A stretch of DNA of 5,289 nt from NCBI GenBank assembly GCA_903829855.1, contig CAIKRN010000028.1:1-5289 (forward strand), read 5' to 3'. The translations under genes and the position numbers were made by a program. This stretch comes from an uncultured Opitutia bacterium. GTDB lineage: Bacteria > Verrucomicrobiota > Verrucomicrobiia > Opitutales > UBA953. Positions 1-4,814 of the stretch are shown one piece after another (within the stretch, counting starts at the first letter, position 1; the number at the start of each line of letters is the position of its first letter). The notes under the pieces were generated by a model that saw nothing but the letters and a program-made list of their open reading frames with translations, ran no database searches and had not been told where the DNA came from.

Positions 1-350
1 AAAGTGCGGCCACAATACTGGCAAGTGTTCGCATCGCGCAGATAGACATTGCGGCGGCTGAAACGGATCTCGCGACGCGGGACTCGATCATAGGCACCCA
101 GCAAGAGCACGCGGGGGACGCGCAGGGAGATACAAGGAGAGCGCACGGCCTCGGAGGCAGCGGGCGGATCTTCCAGCGAAAACTTTACCCACTCCTCGGC
201 GTTGAGCACGCGATGACCGGAGGGGTCGGCGTGGATAGCCGTGGCACGCCCGCGGAAAAGCAAACTCATCGCCCGGAGGACGCCCACGATATTAACCGGC
301 TGCCAGAGACGGTTAAGAACGAGGATGCGATGTTCGAGGCGCGGGGGCAC
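1..350 (-). CDS. HNH endonuclease family protein (N-terminal part, 3' end off window)
   Basis: The gene runs off the left edge; 116 codons plus two bases are visible. HNH proteins of this kind are metal-dependent nucleases, usually uncharacterised. The N-terminal block ILVLNRLWQPVNIV (residues 9-22), followed by RAMSLLFRGRATAIH, is the conserved lead-in of the standalone bacterial HNH family. A central linker leads to IRFSRRNVYLRDANTCQYCG (95-114), whose C110-x2-C113 pair is the first half of the zinc knuckle that precedes the HNH core. The DH..P and second Cys pair expected next are outside the window. The start is GTG, because an in-frame TGA lies two codons upstream (354-356) and this start matches family N-termini; Met28 is the next ATG and would remove the conserved block. 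There is no clear Shine-Dalgarno sequence. It lies 48 bases after the hypothetical gene, with a candidate promoter of its own in the gap. The family is sure; the biological role (housekeeping or defence) is not determinable. Confidence 0.88.
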   Translation of the reverse strand, partial: MPPRLEHRILVLNRLWQPVNIVGVLRAMSLLFRGRATAIHADPSGHRVLNAEEWVKFSLEDPPAASEAVRSPCISLRVPRVLLLGAYDRVPRREIRFSRRNVYLRDANTCQYCGRT

Positions 351-358
351 GTCTCATG

Positions 359-387
359 TTTTTAGACCAAGTGCGCGCGGCGGTCAA
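359..387 (-). promoter_or_regulatory. candidate sigma70-like promoter upstream of the HNH gene
   Basis: On the minus strand TTGACC (387-382) and TAAAAA (364-359) are separated by 17 bases. This is 5/6 to the -35 consensus and 4/6 to the -10 consensus at ideal spacing. Initiation about 7 bases downstream would fall near 352, almost on the GTG start at 350, giving a leaderless or near-leaderless mRNA. It is a sequence match only and could be chance; read-through from the upstream genes is the alternative. Confidence 0.3.
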
Positions 388-398
388 TCCCCCGCCAA

Positions 399-740
399 TT
401 ACCGCTTTTTCTTAACCTTAGCGGCGTCGGAGACGGGCGGGGGAAGTGGGGGCGCCGTGGCGGTATCAGGTAATAAAACCGGCGTTGCCCCAATCGCATC
501 GGCCGGGAATAAGAAGCGGCGGCCGTCTATCTGGACCCGCAAGGCCTCCACTTCCGTCGCCGCGAGCAGTGTGGCACCCTTCACCGTAATCAGAACTTCC
601 TTATCTCCTGGGCCGATGACTCCCTCGGCACGGAGGACGGAGGACTCCACTTCGGTCAGCTGGAAACGGATCTTCGACTTGAACGAGGTGATTCCGATTT
701 GATGCGGACGTCCAGGCAAGGCGACTGAGGCCTTCTTCAT
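399..740 (-). CDS. hypothetical protein with proline-rich and basic C-terminal tail
   Basis: I do not recognise this 113-residue protein. It has no signal peptide or membrane segment. Residues 12-80 alternate short hydrophobic and charged stretches (IGITSFKSKIRFQLTEVE, then EVLITVKGATLLAA, then LRVQIDGRRFLFPADAIG), which looks like a small beta-rich fold. From about residue 86 the chain becomes low-complexity: TPVLLPDTATAPPLPPP, then a strongly basic end KVKKKR, which could bind nucleic acid or acidic lipid or be merely disordered. It is accepted as real because it fills the space between two recognisable same-strand genes, starts with ATG and has ordinary codon use. It starts 29 bases after the RodZ-like gene's stop, with an 8-bp hairpin in that gap, and ends 48 bases before the HNH gene. 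No Shine-Dalgarno motif precedes the start (GACCGCAG then ATG). The expression is supported by context only; the function is unknown. Confidence 0.65.
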   Translation of the reverse strand: MKKASVALPGRPHQIGITSFKSKIRFQLTEVESSVLRAEGVIGPGDKEVLITVKGATLLAATEVEALRVQIDGRRFLFPADAIGATPVLLPDTATAPPLPPPVSDAAKVKKKR

Positions 741-748
741 CTGCGGTC

Positions 749-770
749 GGCTCGCCGTCGCGGGCGAGCC
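749..770 (-). other. perfect 8-bp inverted repeat (hairpin) between the HTH gene and the hypothetical gene
   Basis: The arms ggctcgcc (749-756) and ggcgagcc (763-770) pair perfectly around a 6-base loop. The last stem base is also the final base of the TAG stop codon of the HTH gene, and the hairpin ends 8 bases before the ATG of the next gene. Neither strand has a T-run on the downstream side, so it is not a canonical intrinsic terminator. As RNA it could stabilise the upstream message 3' end or limit ribosome access to the next start. Confidence 0.6.
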
Positions 771-1162
771 TAGATAAAAAACGCGATGATGATAGCGATG
801 ACCGCAATCCCGATGACGCCGTAGATGAGCATATCGCGATTCACCGTGATCGAGCCACCCGGGCTGACGGGTTCAAATGCCGCATCCTCTTCGGCGCCTG
901 CTTCGAGCGGACGACGGGAGGCCTTGGCCGAATGGTGCGTGTTAAAATCGGCACCCGCCTTCTCGTCATCGAGGCGGAGATACTTCGCGTAGAGTTTTAC
1001 AAAGCCACGCTTGTAGACATCGGCGAGTGGGATGGATTCAAACTGGTTGGCCTCCATGGACTGGAGATAATCGGTGCGGATCTTAGTGAACTCCGCCGCT
1101 TCGCGGAGAGTCACACCCAGACGCTGCCGGGCTTCTTGAAGGCGTTCGCCGAGGGTTTGCAT
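770..1162 (-). CDS. RodZ-like helix-turn-helix protein with a C-terminal membrane anchor
   Basis: This is a 130-residue protein. Residues 1-66 form an HTH_25/Xre-like domain of the RodZ type: LGERLQEARQRLGVTLREAA (4-23), TKIRTDYLQSMEANQFESIP (26-45), then ADVYKRGFVKLYAKYLRLD (47-65). In RodZ this region binds MreB; in related proteins it may bind DNA. Residues 67-109 are a charged, probably flexible linker, and 111-130 are one hydrophobic helix with glycines at 115 and 118. The protein stops right there. RodZ proper is much longer and has a periplasmic domain after the membrane helix, so this is a short, tail-anchored variant, N-terminus inside. Start: ATG at 1162 is chosen because the conserved LGERL block begins three residues in; a TTG at 1228 would add 22 unconserved residues and overlap the protease gene. 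It begins 47 bases after the site-2 protease stop, without an obvious Shine-Dalgarno. A cell-shape role and a membrane-tethered regulator are both possible; the latter is suggested only by the neighbour. Confidence 0.85.
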   Translation of the reverse strand: MQTLGERLQEARQRLGVTLREAAEFTKIRTDYLQSMEANQFESIPLADVYKRGFVKLYAKYLRLDDEKAGADFNTHHSAKASRRPLEAGAEEDAAFEPVSPGGSITVNRDMLIYGVIGIAVIAIIIAFFI

Positions 1163-1209
1163 GGCCCGAGATTCAGCCGAAGCGTAAAAATACGCAAGCC
1201 TCTCGTGAA

Positions 1210-1863
1210 TTAGGCTAGCAGTTCCCAAAGGGCCAACCAGGGCTCACCCAACGCACGTAGGCCAAAAGACAGTAACCTCTGGAAGGGTGGCAGGTTGATC
1301 AGCACGATCAAGATGATGAATCCCCAACGGGAGAGGGTGAGGAACATCTCTTCCGTGTAGAGGCCGAGGCGGAGCGCCAACCGGGAGCCGTCGAGCGGCG
1401 GAATAGGGATGAGGTTAAAGACAACGAGTCCGGCGTTGAGGAAGATACCCTGAACCAGGAATTTTACGATCACCGCATCCTTCACCATGTCGAAATGACC
1501 CAAGCCGCCGATGACGGCCAAGATGAAACAGAGCACCAGATTCATCGCCGGTCCGGCCAGGGTGATATAGATGTCATCCATTCGGCGGGTCTTGGCGTTA
1601 GGAAGGGAGATTTGGACCGGCTTGCCCCAGCCGATGAGCCCGAAACCCGGACTTAAGAAAATCATGAACGCGGGTATCGCGATGGTCCCGATGGGGTCAG
1701 CGTGGGCGAAGGGGTTGAGCGTCACGCGTCCCTGCATACGGGGGAGCGGATCGCCCCGCATATCGGCCATCCAAGCATGCCCGAACTCATGCAAACCGAT
1801 GGAGATAATCAGCAGGATGAGTTGCAGGCCGCCCCAGCGAAGATGCTCAATATCCATATTCAT
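1210..1863 (-). CDS. site-2 protease family (M50) intramembrane zinc metalloprotease
   Basis: This is a 217-residue inner-membrane protein of the small M50 (YwhC-like) branch of site-2 proteases, which cut substrates inside the bilayer. The first hydrophobic segment contains the zinc motif H25-E26-x2-H29 (HEFGHAW). The third ligand is Asp158 in NLIPIPPLDGSR (150-161), the classic NP/IPPLDG signature near the C-terminal side. The LAGPAMNLV block (102-110) is also typical of the family. About five hydrophobic segments are visible, near 11-30, 58-72, 98-119, 136-155 and 178-192. There is no PDZ domain, unlike RseP, and no CBS domain, so the protein is minimal but complete. Start: ATG at 1863 is chosen because the conserved N-terminus follows directly; the upstream extension reads unconserved sequence and overlaps the divergent gene. 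ATG at 1857 is equally plausible. No Shine-Dalgarno is seen. It heads the left-hand minus-strand run, directly before a membrane-anchored HTH gene that could be its substrate. The family is certain; the substrate is unknown. Confidence 0.95.
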   Translation of the reverse strand: MNMDIEHLRWGGLQLILLIISIGLHEFGHAWMADMRGDPLPRMQGRVTLNPFAHADPIGTIAIPAFMIFLSPGFGLIGWGKPVQISLPNAKTRRMDDIYITLAGPAMNLVLCFILAVIGGLGHFDMVKDAVIVKFLVQGIFLNAGLVVFNLIPIPPLDGSRLALRLGLYTEEMFLTLSRWGFIILIVLINLPPFQRLLSFGLRALGEPWLALWELLA

Positions 1864-1995
1864 GGGCGCAGGTGGGATTAAAGATGAGCATGACGGACGG
1901 AGGAATGGAAACGCCTGCGGCCCGCCAAGCCAATCCGAAACCCGCGGGCGACACTCGCTCCTTGAGGAATTAAGGGGAAACCTTACACCCCATGC
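1864..1995. promoter_or_regulatory. divergent intergenic region between the protease gene and the transglutaminase-like gene
   Basis: These 132 bases must hold the promoters of both divergent transcription units. A minus-strand TTTAAT (1882-1877) resembles a -10 box but has no convincing -35. On the plus strand, purine-rich GAGGAATTAAGGGGAAA (1964-1980) is the only Shine-Dalgarno-like stretch near a start in the window, but AGGGG lies about 18 bases from the ATG, which is too far for the usual spacing. TAAGG (1971-1975) and CCTTA (1981-1985) can pair around a 5-base loop, which would shorten that distance or hide the site. No clear operator palindrome is seen. Confidence 0.4.
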
Positions 1996-2658
1996 ATGTC
2001 GCACGCCGCCCGCATCCGACTCGCCCAAAAGCGTGGCCTCGGCCTGCCGCAGGCGAAGGTGCTCGCAAAGCTCGACTCCCCTCGCGCGATTCAGGATTTA
2101 CTGGCCGTCTTGCCTCAGAACTTTGAACCCGAGGGCGATACGGCCCGCTCCGTCGAACAGGCCCTCATCCATCGCAAAGCCCATTGCATCGAGGGGGCGA
2201 TGATTGCCGCCTTCGCCCTGTGGCTCCAAGGACACCCTCCCCTCTTACTGGATTTCAGTGCACACCAAGACATGGATCATGTCATCGCTCCTTTCCGCGT
2301 GAATGGAAAATGGGGCGCCATTTCCAAGACCAACTACGTCTGCCTCCGTTGGCGCGACCCCGTCTACCGCAGTGTCCGTGAACTCGCGATGTCGTACTTC
2401 CATGAGTACGCCAAGGGGCCACGCAAGACCCTGCGGAGTTATTCCAAGCCCTTTGACCTGAGCCGAGTCCCCGCCGGCAAGTGGGTGAATAATCCTAAAG
2501 ACTGCTGGGAAATTGCCGACCTGATTACCGATGCCCGGCATTATGAAATCGTCACCGACCAAGAAGCCCGGAAGCTCCGCCCGCGGGACGAAGTCGAGCT
2601 CCGCTCCGATAAGGTTACGTCCTTCCCGATTCCGAAGTGGAAGCGTCAGCGGCTCTGA
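1996..2658 (+). CDS. uncharacterised transglutaminase-like (papain-fold-like) protein
   Basis: This is a cytosolic-looking protein of 220 residues, with no signal peptide or membrane helix. The middle carries a transglutaminase/cysteine-peptidase-like pattern. HRKAHCIEGAMIAAFALWLQ (59-78) places Cys64 at the start of a hydrophobic helix, as in the family's nucleophile motif. DMDHVIAPF (92-100) offers His95 on a strand, and GKWGAISKTNY (104-114) sits where the Trp-containing strand normally ends in the catalytic Asp. Here that position appears to be Ser110, with Asn113 nearby, so the third residue is uncertain. The following block RDPVYRSVRELAMSYFHEY (120-138) looks strongly constrained. From memory, similar proteins with the GKWGAISKTN core occur in diverse bacteria without assigned function. 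The start at 1996 is the first in-frame ATG, and an in-frame TGA at 1963 excludes extension to another common start codon. It is the only plus-strand gene, divergent from the protease and convergent with the glycosyltransferase. Protease, amidase or inactive scaffold roles are all open. Confidence 0.85.
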   Translation: MSHAARIRLAQKRGLGLPQAKVLAKLDSPRAIQDLLAVLPQNFEPEGDTARSVEQALIHRKAHCIEGAMIAAFALWLQGHPPLLLDFSAHQDMDHVIAPFRVNGKWGAISKTNYVCLRWRDPVYRSVRELAMSYFHEYAKGPRKTLRSYSKPFDLSRVPAGKWVNNPKDCWEIADLITDARHYEIVTDQEARKLRPRDEVELRSDKVTSFPIPKWKRQRL

Positions 2659-2672
2659 GGGCGCTCAGCGCC
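2655..2672. other. overlapping short inverted repeats across two convergent stop codons
   Basis: Two alternative 5-bp stems overlap here: CTGAG (2655-2659) with CTCAG (2664-2668), and GGCGC (2660-2664) with GCGCC (2668-2672). They span the TGA of the plus-strand gene (2656-2658) and the TGA of the minus-strand gene (2667-2665), which are separated by 6 bases. No T-run follows on either strand, so this is at best a weak bidirectional structure and not a recognisable terminator. Confidence 0.3.
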
Positions 2673-3393
2673 GACCGTCATACCAGATATCGCAGTTCTC
2701 GGCCCGCTTCGCCGCGCGTCCAGCGGTGAAGAGCATGCGAAAGAAGAAGCGGGCCGCTTCGGTTACCGTATAGAGTTTCAGCTTGCGCGAAGAAGTGCGC
2801 AAAGGGTGATCGGCCAAAATGATGAAGTGCCGGCCGCGGCGGCGGGCGATAGCCTTGAGCCGACGGCTCAGAAAGACCTCTTCGCCGGCGTAGTATTCAG
2901 TACCGAAACCGCCCGCCTCACGGAAAGCGGAAGCCTCGACCCAGACACACGAACCAGCCGCCCAGCGAGTAAGGCGGCTCCAAAGATTCCAGCATCCACA
3001 AACAGAGCGTGCATAGCGTGGCGTGCCTGGCTCCAGCTCGACCGTACTGCCGCCACCGAGCGCGCAGCCAGCGGTAATCTCGTCAGCGATAGCCGCAAAA
3101 AGTGCCGAGGAAGGAGTCGAGTCCGCGTCGATAAAGACCAGCCACTCGCCGGAGGCCGCCCGTGCACCCGCGTCCCGCGCCCGGCCAATCTGGTTGACCG
3201 GCTCAAAGACGACAGTCGCACCAGCGGCGCGGGCGCAAGCCGCCGTGCCATCAGTAGAGTTATTATCGCAGACGACGCATTCCCAGGTCCATCCGCGTGA
3301 AAGGAAAGTCGCGGCCGCCGCCTGCACGGACGCCAGCGTCGCCGGCAGGAGTTTTTCTTCGTTGAACGCCGGGATGACGACGGAGACGCGCAT
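2665..3393 (-). CDS. glycosyltransferase family 2 (GT-A fold)
   Basis: This 242-residue protein transfers a sugar from a nucleotide-sugar donor to an unknown acceptor. It shows the complete GT2 layout: VSVVIPAFNEE (3-13) for nucleotide binding; DNNSTDGT (43-50); NQIGRARDAGARAASGEWLV (68-87) leading into the metal/donor motif FIDADST (88-93, with D89 and D91); an acceptor-side stretch with AGSCVWVEASAFREAGGF (146-163); and EE (171-172) in YYAGEEVFLSRRLK at the place where the catalytic acid cluster usually falls. The C-terminal part (205-242) is basic with an aromatic hydrophobic stretch (ARFFFRMLF) that may touch the membrane, but there is no convincing transmembrane helix. ATG at 3393 is taken as start; a GTG one codon upstream is possible. 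It follows the ROK kinase by 20 bases and ends 6 bases from a convergent gene. It may be the last gene of the sugar run, so it could use a mannose- or glucose-derived donor; this is inferred from context, not residues. Confidence 0.93.
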   Translation of the reverse strand: MRVSVVIPAFNEEKLLPATLASVQAAAATFLSRGWTWECVVCDNNSTDGTAACARAAGATVVFEPVNQIGRARDAGARAASGEWLVFIDADSTPSSALFAAIADEITAGCALGGGSTVELEPGTPRYARSVCGCWNLWSRLTRWAAGSCVWVEASAFREAGGFGTEYYAGEEVFLSRRLKAIARRRGRHFIILADHPLRTSSRKLKLYTVTEAARFFFRMLFTAGRAAKRAENCDIWYDGRR

Positions 3394-3413
3394 CACGGCA
3401 AAAGAGCCAACGC

Positions 3414-4376
3414 TCAGCTGACGTGCTCGAAGGCGCAGGCCGCCGCACCGACGACGCCGACGTTACCGCCGAGTCCGGCCGGGACAATCGTGCAGACCGC
3501 CGAGAGACGCGGGAAGGCGTAGCTACTGGCGCTCTTGCGCATCGGCACAAAGAGTGCGTCGCCTGCGGCGGTGACGCCGCCACCGACCACAATCACATCC
3601 GGGTTGAAAGTGTTGATCACCGCCCCGAGGCCGCGGCCAAGGTAGTTGATGGATTCGTCCCAGATCTCCTTGGAGAGTCCATCGCCGGCGGCCATGGCCT
3701 GAAGAATGTGATGCGTGGTGACGTGTTCCGCACCGCCGGCGAGTCCAGCGAGCGTCGAGGCGCGACCTGAGGCGAGGGCTTCGCGCGCCCGTCGGGCGAT
3801 GGCCGTACCGGAGGCGTAGACTTCCCAGCAACCCGGGTTACCGCAACCGCAGCGGGGTCCGTCCATCGTCAGTGGAATATGGCCGAGCTCGGCCGCGTTG
3901 CCGTTGGAGCCGCGCATCAACCGACCGTCAATGACCGCACCGCCGCCGATACCCGTAGAGACCGTGATGTAGACGACGTTTTTCTTACCCTTGCCGGCGC
4001 CGAAGCGGTATTCGCCGAGGGCGGCTGCGTTGCAGTCGTTATCGATGCGTGCGGGCAAGCCACCAAAGGAGTTGCTCAAGTATTCCGTGATGGAAAAACC
4101 AGTCCAGCCTGGGAGATTGGGCGAGCCGTCGACGCAACCGCGAGCGATATCAAGCGGTCCAGGCGAAGCCACGCCGATGGCGACAAAATCCACTGGCTTC
4201 AGTTTTAGTTCGGTCAGCAGCTGGTGCGCCGCTTCGGCCACGCGCTCGCAAGCCTGCGCGGGGCCCTTTTCGGCAAATGTCTCAACGCGGCCAGAGCCGA
4301 GCACCGAGCCATCTTCATTCACAACCCCAAAGGCGAATTTCGTGCCACCGAGGTCAAAAGCTAATACTTTGCGCAT
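3414..4376 (-). CDS. ROK-family sugar kinase (glucokinase/fructokinase-like)
   Basis: This is a 320-residue, full-length ROK kinase, cytosolic, phosphorylating a hexose with ATP. Motifs in order: the phosphate-binding loop DLGGTKFAFG (8-17); ASPGPLD (70-76); the catalytic base Asp114 in IDNDCNAAALGE (111-122); the second phosphate loop STGIGGG (140-146); the sugar-binding ELGH (163-166); and the ROK zinc site made by His166 and CGCGNPGCWE (176-185, Cys176, Cys178, Cys183), followed by the adenosine-motif VVGGGV (263-268). There is no N-terminal winged-helix domain, so it is an enzyme, not a NagC/Mlc-type repressor. Glucose is the commonest substrate of this length class; fructose, mannose or N-acetylhexosamine kinases look the same at motif level. 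It begins 9 bases after the PMI-like cupin and is probably co-transcribed with it, which favours a fructose/mannose-linked role somewhat. No Shine-Dalgarno precedes the ATG; the bases are TCTATTTCC. Confidence 0.94.
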   Translation of the reverse strand: MRKVLAFDLGGTKFAFGVVNEDGSVLGSGRVETFAEKGPAQACERVAEAAHQLLTELKLKPVDFVAIGVASPGPLDIARGCVDGSPNLPGWTGFSITEYLSNSFGGLPARIDNDCNAAALGEYRFGAGKGKKNVVYITVSTGIGGGAVIDGRLMRGSNGNAAELGHIPLTMDGPRCGCGNPGCWEVYASGTAIARRAREALASGRASTLAGLAGGAEHVTTHHILQAMAAGDGLSKEIWDESINYLGRGLGAVINTFNPDVIVVGGGVTAAGDALFVPMRKSASSYAFPRLSAVCTIVPAGLGGNVGVVGAAACAFEHVS

Positions 4377-4385
4377 GGAAATAGA

Positions 4386-4787
4386 TTAACCCCGAGCAGG
4401 CCGATCGTAGTCATCCTGCAGGCGGACGACATCCGTGAGGTCGGGCGTGGAGGATTCGAGGAGCACACTATCTTCGAGTGCTTCAAATCGGTGAATGGTG
4501 CGAACCGGAATATGGATCGACTGGCCAGGCAGCCAAACATGCTGATCCGCAGCGGTAATCAGACTTGCGGTGGGCACCTCCTTGGCACCGAGCGTCCGGA
4601 AGGTCAGCAGCATCTTCCCTGAAAGTAGAAACAGTGTCTCGGTCTTACGCTCGTGATACTGGAGGCTGAGCCGACAGCCGGCCTTCACTTCCAGCACCTT
4701 CCCCGCGTAACCAGATGAATCGGCATACCACACTTCACGCCCCCATGGCTTCTCCACGATTTTGGGAGTATGCAGCGGGCTAGACAT
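4386..4787 (-). CDS. cupin-domain protein, mannose-6-phosphate isomerase type II-like
   Basis: This 133-residue single-domain cupin resembles the C-terminal PMI domain of bifunctional ManC/AlgA enzymes, standing alone. Signs are KPWGREVWYA (13-22), the opening motif of that family; the first cupin motif SLQYHERKTETLFLLSG (41-57) with Gln43, His45 and Glu50 as metal ligands, Gln replacing the first His as is normal for this subgroup; a second motif IHIPVRTIHRFEAL (91-104) with His99; and the ending TDVVRLQDDYDR (118-129), which is characteristic of the sugar-phosphate isomerase type. The probable reaction is interconversion of fructose 6-phosphate and mannose 6-phosphate, but small standalone members are rarely tested and may only bind sugar phosphates. 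It sits 27 bases after the SRAP gene and 9 bases before the ROK kinase, suggesting a kinase-isomerase pair. No Shine-Dalgarno is seen. A 5-bp hairpin (ggtct 4794-4798 with agacc 4806-4810) lies just upstream of the start. Confidence 0.88.
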   Translation of the reverse strand: MSSPLHTPKIVEKPWGREVWYADSSGYAGKVLEVKAGCRLSLQYHERKTETLFLLSGKMLLTFRTLGAKEVPTASLITAADQHVWLPGQSIHIPVRTIHRFEALEDSVLLESSTPDLTDVVRLQDDYDRPARG

Positions 4788-4814
4788 GCGAAAGGTCTGT
4801 CGAAAAGACCCCGA

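Noticed and set aside
313..357. A 14-codon ATG mini-ORF overlapping the HNH start in another frame
   Set aside because: There is no ribosome binding site and no attenuator-like codon run; the overlap is most simply chance.
241..702. Plus-strand 153-codon ORF opposite the hypothetical and HNH genes
   Set aside because: Its protein is Arg/Ser/Thr-rich low-complexity sequence typical of the antisense of a GC-rich gene, and it overlaps a recognisable HNH gene.
1182..1195. Small palindrome gcgta-aaaa-tacgc upstream of the HTH gene
   Set aside because: A 5-bp AT-containing stem is expected by chance in a window this size and no binding-site family fits.
1163..1228. TTG start extending the HTH protein by 22 residues
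   Set aside because: It is a rare start codon, overlaps the protease gene's end, and adds residues before the conserved LGERL opening of the HTH domain.
1877..1882. Minus-strand TTTAAT as the -10 box of the protease gene
   Set aside because: The hexamer at 17-base spacing is TTCCTC, which does not resemble a -35 element, so the promoter cannot be called.
1210..2028. Longer 272-residue reading of the site-2 protease gene starting at 2028
   Set aside because: The extra 55 residues are unlike the family, carry no signal peptide and overlap the start of the divergent plus-strand gene; the conserved protein begins at 1863.
4794..4810. Hairpin ggtct/agacc as a terminator for the SRAP gene
   Set aside because: The stem is only 5 bp with a 7-base loop, followed by just three T bases on the minus strand; too weak to call.
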